From Pseudomonadota bacterium (GTDB lineage: Bacteria > Pseudomonadota > Alphaproteobacteria > Caulobacterales > Caulobacteraceae), in NCBI GenBank assembly GCA_023432855.1, contig JAEZEZ010000067.1:58916-122915 (forward strand): DNA of 64,000 bases, given 5' to 3'. Below the pieces are notes generated by a model. The model was not told where the DNA came from, ran no database searches, and saw only the letters and a program-made list of their open reading frames with translations. The stretch's first letter is position 1. Every line of letters begins with the position of its first letter. Shown piece by piece: positions 1 to 9,564 of this stretch. Both the position numbers and the translations under genes were made by a program.

Positions 1-588
1 GTGGGCGCTGGCGCAGAGGCGCGGTGGAACGCCTGCGGCAGGCCATCGATCGACTGCGAAATCCGGCTGGTCGACGAGGAGGGCGCGGACGTCCCCGAGG
101 GCGAACCGGGCGAAGTCGCCCTACGGGCCCCCTTCCGCATGAAAGGGTATCTCGACGCCCCGGAGCTCAACGCGCAGACCCTCCTGCCCGGAGGCTGGCT
201 GCGTACGCGGGACGTCGGCAGGTTCGACGCCGACGGGTACCTGTACCTGGTCGACCGCACCTCCGACATGATCGTGTCGGGCGGGTACAACATCTATCCG
301 CGCGAGGTCGAGGATGTGCTGGCCGCCCATCCGGCGGTTCGGGAAGCGGCCGTCGTCGGGCTGCCCGACGATCGATGGGGGGAAGCGGTGACCGCGTTTG
401 TGGTGTTGCGCCCGGACGCGCAAGCGACCGAAGCGGCGATCATCGCATTCGTCCGAGAACGCCTGGCGGACTACAAGTCGCCCAAGGCGGTGCAGTTCAT
501 CGATGAGGTCCCCAAGAGCGCCGTCGGCAAGCCGTTGCGCCGGGCCCTGCGCGAGCCCTACTGGGCAGGCAGGCAGCGCCGCATCTGA
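1..588 (+). CDS. Acyl-CoA synthetase (AMP-binding), C-terminal part
   Basis: C-terminal ~195 residues of an ANL-superfamily acyl-CoA ligase; the gene starts before the window, so the GTG at base 1 is probably not its true start. Visible are the A7/A8 region (DGYLYLVDR, residues 79-86, then the hinge into SGGYNIYP at 93-100) and the A10 region with the catalytic lysine in SAVGKP (K177). These enzymes activate a carboxylic acid as an acyl-AMP and pass it to CoA. The stop is 12 bp before an enoyl-CoA hydratase gene, so the pair probably forms a fatty-acid or aromatic-acid degradation operon. The substrate cannot be read from this fragment. Confidence 0.93.
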   Translation: MGAGAEARWNACGRPSIDCEIRLVDEEGADVPEGEPGEVALRAPFRMKGYLDAPELNAQTLLPGGWLRTRDVGRFDADGYLYLVDRTSDMIVSGGYNIYPREVEDVLAAHPAVREAAVVGLPDDRWGEAVTAFVVLRPDAQATEAAIIAFVRERLADYKSPKAVQFIDEVPKSAVGKPLRRALREPYWAGRQRRI

Positions 589-600
589 GGGAGTGACGAC

Positions 601-1362
601 ATGGATACCGTGCTGATCGAGAGAGCCGGGCCAGTCTGGACCGTCACGCTCAACCGCCCCGAACGCCGCAACGCCGTGGACAGCGCGACGGCGGACACCC
701 TGCGCGCCGCCTTCGAGGACTTCGAGGCAGACAGTGAAGCGCGAGTGGCGGTCCTCACCGGCGCGGGTGGCACATTCTGCGCCGGCTATGACCTGGCTGA
801 GGCTGCGACGGCCACGGCCTACGATCCAGAGGCGGAAGGACCGATGGGGCCGACCCGTCGCACCCTCTCCAAGCCCGTCATCGCCGCGGTGGAGGGACAC
901 GCCGTAGCCGGAGGGCTGGAACTCGCCCTTTGGTGCGATCTTCGTGTGGCGTCGAGAACGGCGGTGTTCGGCGTCTTCTGCCGCCGCTGGGGCGTGCCGC
1001 TCATCGATGGTGGAACTGTCAGGCTGCCGCGAGTGATCGGACAGGGACGCGCCCTCGACATGATCCTGACAGGACGTCCTGTTGAAGCTCAGGAGGCCTT
1101 GGTCTGGGGGCTCGTCGACCGGCTGTTTCCGGCCGGTCTGGCCCTGGAGAAGGCTCAGGCGCTGGCTGCGGACATCGCGGCCTTCCCTCAGCTTTGCATG
1201 CGCGCCGACCGGGATTCGACGCTGGGACAGTGGGCCCTGCCGATGGACGCGGCCCTGCGCCGGGAAGCGCACGGAGGCGTGGCTCCCTTGCAGCAGGAAG
1301 GGCGGGCGGGCGCCGAACGCTTCGCCATGGGGGCAGGACGGGCGGGCGCGTTCGAAGCCTGA
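601..1362 (+). CDS. Enoyl-CoA hydratase/isomerase family (crotonase)
   Basis: 253-residue crotonase-fold protein that would act on CoA thioesters in the cytoplasm. The N-terminal strand LNRPERRNA, the first oxyanion-hole segment (FCAGYDL) and the second (GHAVAGGLELAL) are all present, followed by GGTVRLPR. The usual catalytic glutamate region reads RRWGVPLID, a variant common in crotonase homologues of uncertain substrate, so simple hydratase activity is not certain. The ATG lies 12 bp after the acyl-CoA synthetase stop, which supports co-transcription and a shared catabolic pathway. Confidence 0.9.
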   Translation: MDTVLIERAGPVWTVTLNRPERRNAVDSATADTLRAAFEDFEADSEARVAVLTGAGGTFCAGYDLAEAATATAYDPEAEGPMGPTRRTLSKPVIAAVEGHAVAGGLELALWCDLRVASRTAVFGVFCRRWGVPLIDGGTVRLPRVIGQGRALDMILTGRPVEAQEALVWGLVDRLFPAGLALEKAQALAADIAAFPQLCMRADRDSTLGQWALPMDAALRREAHGGVAPLQQEGRAGAERFAMGAGRAGAFEA

Positions 1363-1400
1363 ACCGGGAACGGGCCGAAAGCCTGACCGTTCTTCGCGCC

Positions 1401-2627
1401 ATGGGCGAGGCTGGCGCGGTGCGAAATCGACGAACCCGGTGGTCCGGCCTTACCGCGGGACTGGGCGGCGCCGTGGCGATCTTCCTGGCCGGCCTCGCCC
1501 TCGGTCGCGGCTTTGAGAAGCGGCGCACGCGCAGGCGGCTCGCGGGGCCGCCGGCGGACGACCCTCAGGCGTTTGAAGCCAAGGAACCCGGGCGAGGCCG
1601 TGTCGCCAGGGCCCCGACCGACATTCCCCGGCGGGGATGGTCCGACATCGTCTGGCGGGTGATGCTGGCGTACTTCGGCGACAGGATCGGCTTCATAGCC
1701 GGCGGCGTGACCTTCTTCACCCTGCTGTCCCTCGCCCCGTCGCTTTCCGGCTTCGTCGCGCTGTACGGGCTCTTCGCCAATCCGAGCACCGCCTGGGATC
1801 ATCTGGAGTTTCTCTACCAGATCGCTCCATACCAGGTCGCCGAGTTCATCGGCGACGAACTGAAACGCCTGTCGGTCGAGCGTAAGCGGGAGCTCAGCCT
1901 GGCGCTCGTAGGGAGCCTTCTGCTGGCGCTGTGGACGGCCAACACCGCGGTGAGGATGTTCTTCTATGGTCTCAATGTCGCTTACCATGAGACCGAGAAG
2001 CGCAACGTCGTGCACTACAATCTCCTGTGCATGGCGTTTACGCTCGGGGGACTGAGCTTTGTCCTGGTGACGACCGCGCTCGTCGTGCTCGCCCCGCTGG
2101 CGATCAAGCTCGTCGGCCTGCCATTGACGCTGGAGCCCCTGGAGCCGCTACGATGGCCCCTGCTCTTCGTCGTCCTGTGGGCAGGCTTGACCCTGGCCTA
2201 CCGGTACGGCCCCTGCCGGGCGCGGGCGCGCTGGCGCTGGTTGTCTCTCGGAGGCGTCTTCGCCAGCCTCGCCATCGGGGTCACCTCAGTACTGTTCTCG
2301 CTCTACCTCTCTGAGGTGGCGGACTTCCGCCGGGCCTATGGGCCTATCGGCGCCTTGATGGGGTTCATGTTGTGGACCTGGCTGTCGGTGCAGATCGTGC
2401 TGATGGGCGCCGTTCTCAATGCAGAGGTTGAGCATCAGACCGCCGTCGACACCACGACCGGCGAACCGCTTCCGATGGGTCAGCGCGGTGCGCTGATGGC
2501 CGACACGGTGGGGCCCCGGCGAGGCTCACCGCGGGCGCTCGCCTATACTCTCAAGCACGCCGAGGAGGTGGCCCAGCGCGCCATGGCTCGGCAGGCGAAG
2601 CGGGAGTCCAAGGGCCCCGCCGACTAG
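1401..2627 (+). CDS. YihY/virulence factor BrkB family membrane protein
   Basis: 408-residue inner-membrane protein when started at the ATG at 1401; the open frame runs back to 1194, but that part overlaps the crotonase gene. A short N-terminal TM (GGAVAIFLAGLALG) and a basic linker precede the BrkB domain. The domain opens with FGDRIGFIAGGVTFFTLLSLAPSL-type sequence and has about six TM segments, including the conserved AYRYGP and GALMGFMLWTW stretches. BrkB family members were once called RNase BN; their transport role is unclear. It is convergent with prfA (16 bp apart) and its function here is not predicted further. Confidence 0.88.
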   Translation: MGEAGAVRNRRTRWSGLTAGLGGAVAIFLAGLALGRGFEKRRTRRRLAGPPADDPQAFEAKEPGRGRVARAPTDIPRRGWSDIVWRVMLAYFGDRIGFIAGGVTFFTLLSLAPSLSGFVALYGLFANPSTAWDHLEFLYQIAPYQVAEFIGDELKRLSVERKRELSLALVGSLLLALWTANTAVRMFFYGLNVAYHETEKRNVVHYNLLCMAFTLGGLSFVLVTTALVVLAPLAIKLVGLPLTLEPLEPLRWPLLFVVLWAGLTLAYRYGPCRARARWRWLSLGGVFASLAIGVTSVLFSLYLSEVADFRRAYGPIGALMGFMLWTWLSVQIVLMGAVLNAEVEHQTAVDTTTGEPLPMGQRGALMADTVGPRRGSPRALAYTLKHAEEVAQRAMARQAKRESKGPAD

Positions 2628-2643
2628 CCGCCGGCCGCCCGGT

Positions 2644-3723
2644 TCAAACCAGTTCCTCTTCCAGCATGGCCAATCTCGCGGCCTGGTCCTCTGCGATCAG
2701 CGCGTCGAGAAGCGGATCGATGTCGCCTTCGAGAATTTGCGGCAGGCTGTGGAGAGTCAGGCCGATCCGGTGGTCGGTGACCCGGCCTTGCGGGAAATTG
2801 TAGGTGCGTATCCGTTCGGAGCGGTCCCCCGAGCCGACCTGGCTCTTGCGAGCCGCTGCGTAGGCCTCGTCCTTCTCGCGACGCTGCATGTCGTAGAGCC
2901 GGGCCTTCAGGTTCTTCATCGCCTTGTCGCGGTTCACGTGCTGGGACTTCTCTGAAGAGGTCGCAACGATGCCGGTCGGAAGGTGCGTAATCCGGACTGC
3001 GGAGTCGGTCTTGTTCACGTGCTGTCCGCCGGCGCCGGAAGAGCGATAGGTGTCGATACGGATGTCCTGATCGCGTATTTCGATCTCAACGTCCTCGACT
3101 TCCGGCAGGACAGCGACGGTGGCGGCCGAGGTATGAATGCGCCCCTGCGCCTCAGTAGCGGGTACGCGCTGGACCCGATGCACGCCGCTCTCGAACTTCA
3201 GCCGGCCGAACACGCCTTCGCCGGTGATGGTGGCGATGATCTCCTTGTAGCCGCCCGCCTCGCCCTCAGAAATGGAATCGATGTCGACTTTCCAGCCTCG
3301 GCCCTGCGCATAGCGCTGGTACATGCGGAATAGGTCGCCGGCGAACAGCGCCGCCTCGTCCCCGCCCGTCCCCGCGCGCACCTCGAGGATCGCCGAGGCC
3401 TTTTCGTCCGCATCCTTGGGCGCCAGCAGCAGGGCGACCTCACGCTCCAGGTCTGGAAGCCGCTCACGGACTTCATCCAGCTCTTCGCGCGCCATGGCCG
3501 CCATCTCGGCATCACCGCCGCGCGACATCTCCTCGAGCTCGGCTTGCTCGGCGCGCAGCCGGGCCAGGGCCTGAACGGCGTCGGCGACAGGCTTCAGCTC
3601 GGCATGCTCCTTGGACAGGCGCACGATCTCGGCTCCGTCCGAAGCAGCGCCCATGCGGGCCTCCACCTCATTGAAGCGGTCCAGTACCTGGTCGAGCCTT
3701 GCCTGGGGAAGGCGCACGATCAT
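2644..3723 (-). CDS. prfA: Peptide chain release factor 1
   Basis: 359 residues, normal RF1 length. RF1 reads UAA and UAG stop codons and triggers peptide release on the ribosome. The stop-codon recognition tripeptide PAT is at residues 188-190 ([12 protein letters not shown]) and the universal GGQ is at 232-234 ([15 protein letters not shown]). The N-terminal coiled-coil domain opens with [20 protein letters not shown], as in other alphaproteobacterial RF1. The sequence before the ATG carries an AGGAGG-like ribosome site. The prmC (hemK) gene that methylates the GGQ glutamine often follows prfA but is not here: the next gene is the convergent BrkB gene. Confidence 0.98.
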   Translation of the reverse strand: MIVRLPQARLDQVLDRFNEVEARMGAASDGAEIVRLSKEHAELKPVADAVQALARLRAEQAELEEMSRGGDAEMAAMAREELDEVRERLPDLEREVALLLAPKDADEKASAILEVRAGTGGDEAALFAGDLFRMYQRYAQGRGWKVDIDSISEGEAGGYKEIIATITGEGVFGRLKFESGVHRVQRVPATEAQGRIHTSAATVAVLPEVEDVEIEIRDQDIRIDTYRSSGAGGQHVNKTDSAVRITHLPTGIVATSSEKSQHVNRDKAMKNLKARLYDMQRREKDEAYAAARKSQVGSGDRSERIRTYNFPQGRVTDHRIGLTLHSLPQILEGDIDPLLDALIAEDQAARLAMLEEELV

Positions 3724-3845
3724 TCCTCCTGTCGCCGGGCGGTTCGTCTAGCGCGTGACGCCCGCCCCGTCACCCGTAAGCTTGGCTCCGGTCGACGACG
3801 GCACAGCATGGCTTTCGCGCCGCATCGCGTGCTAGGGCGAGGGCC

Positions 3846-4292
3846 ATGCTTTCGCAGAAGACAAAGTACGCCCTGCGCGCACTCGTCTACCTGGCTTCCC
3901 TCCAGAAGCCTGCGTCCGCATCGATCGCCGAAATCGCCGTGGGCGCACGTGCGCCGCGCAAGTTCCTTGAGGCGATCCTGCTCGAACTCAAGCTTGCGGA
4001 ATTCGTCGAGAGCCGACGTGGCCGCTTCGGCGGTTACGCGCTGGCTCTCCCTCCGGCCCAGATAAGCTTCGCCGCCGTGATCCGCACCGTCGAGGGTCCG
4101 CTTGCTCTGGCTCCGTGCGCTTCGGTCACGGCATATCGGCAGTGCGAGGATTGCTTCGACGTGGAGATCTGTCCGATCCGCGCGGCCCTGATCGCCAGCC
4201 GTGACGCCGTGGCGACGGTGCTGGAGACGTGGACAGTGGAAATGGCCGCGGCGGGCGCATCACACCAACTCCTATTGACTGCTAGGAATTGA
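3846..4292 (+). CDS. Rrf2 family transcriptional regulator
   Basis: 148-residue Rrf2-type regulator. The N-terminal winged helix begins LSQKTKYALRALVYLA and includes RKFLEAILLELKLA and the wing GGYALA. A cysteine cluster in the C-terminal half has the spacing C-x8-C-x2-C-x5-C (PCASV...QCEDC...EICPI). This is compatible with Fe-S binding as in IscR/NsrR-type members, although the spacing is not the IscR pattern. It lies just upstream of, and in the same direction as, a TauE/SafE exporter gene (27 bp gap), so it probably controls that gene in response to a sulfur, redox or NO signal. The signal itself is inferred. Confidence 0.9.
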   Translation: MLSQKTKYALRALVYLASLQKPASASIAEIAVGARAPRKFLEAILLELKLAEFVESRRGRFGGYALALPPAQISFAAVIRTVEGPLALAPCASVTAYRQCEDCFDVEICPIRAALIASRDAVATVLETWTVEMAAAGASHQLLLTARN

Positions 4293-4319
4293 ACGCCACG
4301 GTCCGGCGTGGGAGGCGGC

Positions 4320-5099
4320 ATGAACGAAGAGTTCCTGGTGTTCGCGCTGGTCGGGTTCGCGGCGCAACTGGTCGATGGTGCGCTGGGCATGGCCTATGGC
4401 GTGGTCGCCGCTACCTCGCTGCTGGCCTTGGGAGCGCCTCCCGCTACGGCGTCCGCCGCAGTCCACGCGGCGAAGGTCTTTACGTCCGCCGCGTCCGCTG
4501 GCTCCCACATCCACCACCGCAATGTGAACTGGCGACTGTTCGCGGTGCTGAGCCTGACTGGAGCCCTGGGCGGCATCGGAGGCGCCTACTTCCTCACCGG
4601 GATCGATGGCGAGCTCATCAAGCCCTACATCGTGATCTACCTTGGGCTAATGGGCGCGCTGATCCTGTGGCGGGCATTCCGCGGGGTGAAGCCGCGCGCC
4701 CTCTCCTGGAAACTCCCGGCGCCCCTCGGGTTCGTGGGCGGTTTCGTCGATGCCGTGGGCGGAGGCGGGTGGGGACCTACGGTGACGAGCACTCTCGTCG
4801 GTTCCGGCGCTTCAGCCCGCGAAGCGATCGGGACCGTGAACAGTGCGGAGTTCGTAGTCACCGTGGCGATATCCGCCGCCTTTGTATGGGCCCTGCTGAC
4901 CGGGCACTGGTCCAAGGCCGATGGCTTGATGGAGTATGCCTGGGCGGTGGGGGGACTGATCGTGGGCGGCGTTATCGCCGCTCCCCTCGCCGGCTGGATC
5001 ACCAAGATCGTCCCGGTGCGCATTCTCACCTGGGTGGTCGGGCTGCTGATCGTCGGGCTCACGGCCTATCAGGCCGCGCACCTGTTCAAGGTGTTCTAG
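4320..5099 (+). CDS. Sulfite exporter TauE/SafE family protein
   Basis: 259-residue polytopic inner-membrane protein of the TauE/SafE (DUF81) family, thought to export sulfite, sulfonates or other small sulfur anions. About seven to eight TM segments alternate with the conserved glycine-rich halves (LVDGALGMAYG near the N terminus and FVDAVGGGGWGP in the middle). I chose the ATG at 4320, which has GGAGG five bases upstream, over the in-frame GTG at 4308, which would place that site inside the gene. It directly follows the Rrf2 regulator and overlaps the convergent GST gene by 14 bp. Confidence 0.92.
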   Translation: MNEEFLVFALVGFAAQLVDGALGMAYGVVAATSLLALGAPPATASAAVHAAKVFTSAASAGSHIHHRNVNWRLFAVLSLTGALGGIGGAYFLTGIDGELIKPYIVIYLGLMGALILWRAFRGVKPRALSWKLPAPLGFVGGFVDAVGGGGWGPTVTSTLVGSGASAREAIGTVNSAEFVVTVAISAAFVWALLTGHWSKADGLMEYAWAVGGLIVGGVIAAPLAGWITKIVPVRILTWVVGLLIVGLTAYQAAHLFKVF

Positions 5100-5688
5100 G
5101 GAAGGTGGCGACGAAGCTGGGTCTCGCTTCCAGGGCGGCCTGGAGTTCGACCAGCTTCCCACGCCCACTCTTCCAGTCGAAGTCGGGATGACGGAAACCG
5201 ATCCAGGTGAGCGCCACACCCGTGGTCAACACGCCGAGATCGAAGGCGTCGGGGTCCGGACCCCACTCCTCCAGGATGTCGAGCGTACGGGCCATGTTTG
5301 CGGTCCAGCGCCGCATCCACGACGGCGATCGCTCGTGCTCGGGCCGACGCTTCTCGAGGACCAGCTTCACCCCCATCTCCAGCGCGAGGTCCGCTAGCGT
5401 TTCCAGCCGCCGCGTACGCCAGTGCGCGTCGCCGCTTTCCGGGATGAGACGCGGACCGTCGCCGATGCTGTCCAGGTAGGCGCAGATGAGCGGGCTGTCG
5501 GTGAAGACGTCGCCGTTTTCGGCCACGAGAGCGGGAGCCTGGGCGGCCGGGTTTGCCTTGAGCAGTTCCGGATCGTCCGCGTAGGGATCGACTACCAGCT
5601 CTTCCACTTTGTCCTGCAGCCCCTTCTCGCGCACCACGATGCGGCACTTCCGTGCGAAGGGAGATGGGGCGGTAATGTAAAGGCGCAT
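5086..5688 (-). CDS. Glutathione S-transferase family protein
   Basis: 200-residue cytoplasmic GST. The thioredoxin-like N-terminal domain opens RLYITAPSPFARKCRI, where the serine in SPFARK is the likely catalytic residue of this bacterial group. It is followed by the conserved NPAAQAPAL cis-proline loop and the DSPLICAYLDS glutathione-binding motif, then the helical C-terminal domain. Its 3' end overlaps the convergent TauE gene. The lipoprotein hydrolase gene ends 2 bp upstream, so the two may share a transcript. The substrate is unknown. Confidence 0.93.
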   Translation of the reverse strand: MRLYITAPSPFARKCRIVVREKGLQDKVEELVVDPYADDPELLKANPAAQAPALVAENGDVFTDSPLICAYLDSIGDGPRLIPESGDAHWRTRRLETLADLALEMGVKLVLEKRRPEHERSPSWMRRWTANMARTLDILEEWGPDPDAFDLGVLTTGVALTWIGFRHPDFDWKSGRGKLVELQAALEARPSFVATFPRTP

Positions 5689-5690
5689 GG

Positions 5691-7079
5691 TCAGGGCTCG
5701 GGCTGTGACATCTCCCCGTTGGGGGAGCCGGCTCCAGCCGTCAACACCTTCGCCGCGCCGTAGGCGCCCTCGAGCCGTCCGTCGCGCGCCCAGTCGAGAG
5801 AACTCCGGAAATAGCCCTCGGCATAACGGGTCTCCAGCCGCTTGCCACTCTCGTCGGTGACGAATTCCAGAATGCCGTGCTCAGTGCCGGGAAACTCGAT
5901 GACCGTCACGGGGCGTCCTTCCCGCGCCAGATCCAGCAGGCGGCGGCGGGTAATGTCGACCGGCGCCGAGCTGTCGTCGCCGGCCAGCACCCACAGCAGC
6001 GGCGCATTCAGGCTGCGTAGCGCCGGCATGGGGTCGTAGGTCCACGGCGTACCCACGTCACGCAGCGGGCCAACGACACGAAGCGCCCAGCTGGGGTACT
6101 TCATCAACTCGCCGGTGTATTCGCCGCGGACGTGCTCGAACCATGGCTCCTTGCCGTACTTGCGTTTGACCTCGTTCACGCGGTCGTAGCCGCTTCTGAA
6201 ACGGCTGGTCATAACCGCGTCGGAGGCGGCGATGACCTCAAGAGCCTTTCGCCGCACGTCCGGTGAGTCGAAGCCGGCGGCGACGACATCCTGCAGCGCC
6301 TCGTCGCGGTTCTCCGCCTGGGGCGTGTCGGCCAGGCCGTAGCCAACGATAACGAAATCGACCGGCGTCAGGCCTGCGGCGAGGGGCGAGATCCAGCCTC
6401 CCTGGCTTCCGCCCTCCAGCCCCACGCGCGCGGCGCGGTTCCCGGCGAGCCGCCGGGCCGTCTTGACCGCCTCGGCCACGTCGCTGGCCAGAGCCTGGAA
6501 GTCCTGGGTGTACTTTCCGTCCGAGCGGCCGGTGCCGCGCTTGTCGAAGACGAAGACCCCCACGCCTTTGGCCGGATAGAGGCGCTGGCGAAAGTTGAAG
6601 ACGGTCGCCGCGTCGCGCTCGGAGCCGTGCACCTGGACAACGATTGGCACGGGCTGGTCGCCCTCGGGCAAGACGAGTCGGCCGAACAACTGTACGCCGC
6701 CGCTGTCAAAGGTCGCCTCTCGCACGACCATGGCGACCTTTCGAGCCTCGACCGACTCTCCGTCGCCACCCGCGAACGCCAGCCGGCCATCCGCACAGCC
6801 GCGGAAGTGAATGCTGACCCCGTCGCTCTCGTCGGTCCACCCGCGGGTGGAACGCCAGCCATTCGCTGCGCTGAGTCTGCCGGTGCGGCCGTCTTCCATG
6901 CGCCAACGAAGATTTTCGCCGTCCGCAGGAGCGACATCCACGACCCGCCCGTCGGCGAAGCGATAGGCGCCGACGTGACATTCCTGCTCCGCCGTGAGCG
7001 TCGGCACGCGCGCTTCACCGCACCCCGCGAGAGCCAACGCACCTGAGATGCAGACGAGTAGGATATGGCCAAGCTTCAT
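5691..7079 (-). CDS. Alpha/beta hydrolase lipoprotein
   Basis: 462 residues from the ATG at 7079. An earlier ATG at 7121 would spoil the signal peptide, which runs MKLGHILLV...LALAGC with a lipobox at LAGC, so the mature protein is probably a lipid-anchored envelope hydrolase. An N-terminal beta-rich region (about residues 30-130) precedes the alpha/beta hydrolase domain. Catalytic candidates are the nucleophile serine in GGSQGG, an aspartate in LAGDDSSAP and a histidine in GTEHGIL. The arrangement resembles S9-like and other esterase/peptidase members; substrate unknown. It sits 2 bp from the GST gene. Confidence 0.88.
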   Translation of the reverse strand: MKLGHILLVCISGALALAGCGEARVPTLTAEQECHVGAYRFADGRVVDVAPADGENLRWRMEDGRTGRLSAANGWRSTRGWTDESDGVSIHFRGCADGRLAFAGGDGESVEARKVAMVVREATFDSGGVQLFGRLVLPEGDQPVPIVVQVHGSERDAATVFNFRQRLYPAKGVGVFVFDKRGTGRSDGKYTQDFQALASDVAEAVKTARRLAGNRAARVGLEGGSQGGWISPLAAGLTPVDFVIVGYGLADTPQAENRDEALQDVVAAGFDSPDVRRKALEVIAASDAVMTSRFRSGYDRVNEVKRKYGKEPWFEHVRGEYTGELMKYPSWALRVVGPLRDVGTPWTYDPMPALRSLNAPLLWVLAGDDSSAPVDITRRRLLDLAREGRPVTVIEFPGTEHGILEFVTDESGKRLETRYAEGYFRSSLDWARDGRLEGAYGAAKVLTAGAGSPNGEMSQPEP

Positions 7080-7135
7080 GGGCCTACTCATCACACGCTG
7101 CCCCGCGACCGCAAGCAGCATTGCTGGGGAAGCCC

Positions 7136-8314
7136 CTACTCCGCCGCCGGGGTCAGCGCGGCGGCCTTTCGCGCCTCCAGTTCAGCGGCGCGCTTTTCAA
7201 CGAGCTCCACGATGTGCTCGATCATGCCGGCGTTGTCCTGCTTATGGTCGGGGCGGCCAGCCTGATAGATCATGCCGGCTCCCTTTCCGCCGCCGGTGAA
7301 TCCGACATCGGTATAGAGAGCCTCACCCGGTCCGTTCACGACGCAACCGATGATCGAAAGCGACATCGGCGTGGTGACGTGGGCCAGCCGCTCCTCCAGG
7401 ATTCCAACGGTCTTGATCACGTCGAAACCCTGCCGGGCGCAGGAAGGACAGGCGATGATATTCACGCCGCGATGGCGTAGTCCCAGCGACTTGAGGATAT
7501 CGAACCCGGCTTTCACTTCTTCGACGGGGTCGGCCGCGAGCGACACCCGGATCGTGTCGCCAATCCCAGCCCAGAGCAGGCTCCCCATGCCGATCGCGGA
7601 CTTGATGGTCCCCGCGCGCGTCGGCCCGGCTTCCGTCACGCCCAGGTGCAGGGGGCAGTCGATCGCCTCCGCCAGCATCTGGTAGGCCGCCACGGTCAGG
7701 AAGACGTCGGACGCCTTCACACTGATTTTGAACTCGTGGAAGTCATGGTCCTGCAGGATGCGAGCGTGGCTGAGCGCACTTTCCACCATCGCTTCCGGAC
7801 AGGGTTCTCCGTAACGTTCGAGCAGGTCGCGCTCCAGCGAACCGGCATTGACGCCAATGCGCATTGAACAACCGTGATCGCGCGCAGCCTGGACCACCTC
7901 GCGCACGCGATCGGGCGATCCAATGTTTCCCGGATTGATGCGGAGACACGCGGCGCCGGCCTTGGCCGCCTCGATGCCGCGCTTGTAGTGAAAGTGGATG
8001 TCCGCGACGAGGGGCACGTTCGCAGCTCGCGAAATCTCGCGAAAGGCGGCCGTCGAGTCCTCGTCCGGACACGACACTCGCACGATGTCGGCCCCGGCCT
8101 CTTCCAGGCGACGGATCTGGTCAATGGTGGCCCCCGCGTCCGCGGTCGGCGTATTGGTCATCGACTGGACCGTGATGGGCGCATCGCCGCCCACCTCCAC
8201 GGATCCGACGCGGATCTTGCGTGAGGGTCGGCGCTGGATCGCGCGCCAGGGACGTACGTGTTCAAGCGAGCTCATGGAACGCGCAACATAGGGCCGAACG
8301 ACGGCCGCCGCCAT
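7136..8314 (-). CDS. ispG: 4-hydroxy-3-methylbut-2-enyl diphosphate synthase (flavodoxin)
   Basis: 392 residues. IspG catalyses the penultimate MEP-pathway step, reductive ring opening of MEcPP to HMBPP with a [4Fe-4S] cluster. The three cluster cysteines are visible in [14 protein letters not shown] and [12 protein letters not shown]. The TIM-barrel half contains [19 protein letters not shown] and [10 protein letters not shown]. The start could also be the ATG at 8275, which is nearer to canonical length; neither has a strong ribosome site. It lies 13 bp after the rodZ-like gene, the same order as rodZ-ispG in many proteobacteria. Confidence 0.97.
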   Translation of the reverse strand: MAAAVVRPYVARSMSSLEHVRPWRAIQRRPSRKIRVGSVEVGGDAPITVQSMTNTPTADAGATIDQIRRLEEAGADIVRVSCPDEDSTAAFREISRAANVPLVADIHFHYKRGIEAAKAGAACLRINPGNIGSPDRVREVVQAARDHGCSMRIGVNAGSLERDLLERYGEPCPEAMVESALSHARILQDHDFHEFKISVKASDVFLTVAAYQMLAEAIDCPLHLGVTEAGPTRAGTIKSAIGMGSLLWAGIGDTIRVSLAADPVEEVKAGFDILKSLGLRHRGVNIIACPSCARQGFDVIKTVGILEERLAHVTTPMSLSIIGCVVNGPGEALYTDVGFTGGGKGAGMIYQAGRPDHKQDNAGMIEHIVELVEKRAAELEARKAAALTPAAE

Positions 8315-8327
8315 GTGGGAGAGCGCG

Positions 8328-9425
8328 TCAGCCCGCCGCGGGCGATGGAGCGGCCGGCGGCGCCTGCGGCTCTGCGTTCGGCTCCGGGCCGCTGAAAGCC
8401 GCAGGAGTTGCGGCGTTCTGCGCGGCTGATGCGGCCGCTGCGGATCTCGCGGCGTCGGCGGCAGACTTCGCCGCCATCGCGTTCAGGCGCGTGACCTGCG
8501 TCAGGGCCGCGTCCAGGGAGCCGTGGTATTCGCCGTTCAGATAGACGGCGAATGCCAAGGGCTCTGAGACGTCAATGACCATGTTTGCGCCGGCCGGAGC
8601 CCGCCACGCTTCGCCGGTAGCCAGTTGGCGAGCGAAATAGACCACCGATCCGTCGGCGTTGCGGACCACGATGTTGGCCGGCTTGCGCGCTTGCAGGGTG
8701 ACGGACGAGCCGTTGGGCGCCGAGCCGTATACGGCCCCCTTTGGATTAAAGGCGGCGCCGACCGGAATGGCCGGGCCAGGCGGCACGGGCGCTGCGGCCT
8801 CCGCGGCGCCGGCCGCTTGCGCTTCCGGGTCGAGCCCCGGCGTGATGTATGGGGCAGGAACTGTCTGGTCCGGCGGCGCCGGGAGCGGCGCGGACACAGG
8901 GATCACGGCCAGCGGCTGCCCTTGCTTCCAAGTCCCTGGAGTTTCGGACAGGTCAGACGGGGCGGCGCGTTCAGCGCTGACGATACGCTGCGTCACGTTC
9001 CAGGCGACGACGCCCGCGATCACCAGCCCGACCACGGCGACAAGGATGGGAGACCTGCGCTTGACGTCCTGGAGTTCAGAGCCGACGGGGGCCTGGAGCT
9101 TGCTGCTCTCGTCGGGGAACTCCGCCTTGAAGCGATCCCCTGCGGCTTGCTCGTCCAAGCCAAGTACGCGGGCGTAAGCGCGCACATAACCGAGCGTGAA
9201 GGGGCGAGACGGAAGGGACGTCCAGGCGTTCTGTTCGATCGCGCGAAGGTATTCCTGACGAACCCGGGTGAGGTCAGCCAACTGTTCGAGCGTGCGGCCG
9301 GAGCTCTCGCGGGCCGCCTTCAGGCCTTCCCCCAGGGTCGGCGCGTCGTTCAGGGAGATCACCGGCGCGTCGTCCCATGCGGGCGGGGCATACGTTTCCG
9401 AGTTCCTGGAATCGAGCGGTGCCAT
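8328..9425 (-). CDS. rodZ: RodZ-like helix-turn-helix membrane protein
   Basis: 365 residues from the ATG at 9425; the open frame extends to 9527. An N-terminal Cro/CI-type helix-turn-helix ([21 protein letters not shown], then [10 protein letters not shown] and [14 protein letters not shown]) is followed by a single TM ([18 protein letters not shown]) near residue 125-145. A long Pro/Ala-rich linker and a C-terminal DUF4115-type beta domain follow, then an Ala/Pro-rich tail. RodZ links MreB to the elongasome and shapes rod cells. Position directly upstream of ispG supports the assignment. The tail after the DUF4115 domain is low complexity. Confidence 0.85.
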   Translation of the reverse strand: MAPLDSRNSETYAPPAWDDAPVISLNDAPTLGEGLKAARESSGRTLEQLADLTRVRQEYLRAIEQNAWTSLPSRPFTLGYVRAYARVLGLDEQAAGDRFKAEFPDESSKLQAPVGSELQDVKRRSPILVAVVGLVIAGVVAWNVTQRIVSAERAAPSDLSETPGTWKQGQPLAVIPVSAPLPAPPDQTVPAPYITPGLDPEAQAAGAAEAAAPVPPGPAIPVGAAFNPKGAVYGSAPNGSSVTLQARKPANIVVRNADGSVVYFARQLATGEAWRAPAGANMVIDVSEPLAFAVYLNGEYHGSLDAALTQVTRLNAMAAKSAADAARSAAAASAAQNAATPAAFSGPEPNAEPQAPPAAPSPAAG

Positions 9426-9564
9426 AACGCCCGGCGCCCCCACGCCACTCTCACTCTGGGCCCCGCCCCCGGCGGGGTCGCTACGGTCGTCCGAGCGGAC
9501 GAAAAATGGACCCTGTGGATAAACCATAGCCGCTTGCAGGAATCAACGTTCTGTTAGTGATTCG

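Noticed and set aside
121..1272. 383-residue minus-strand open frame
   Set aside because: It is antisense to the acyl-CoA synthetase and crotonase genes and has no motif.
4308..4319. GTG at 4308 as the TauE start
   Set aside because: It would place the GGAGG ribosome site inside the gene; the ATG at 4320 has proper spacing from it.
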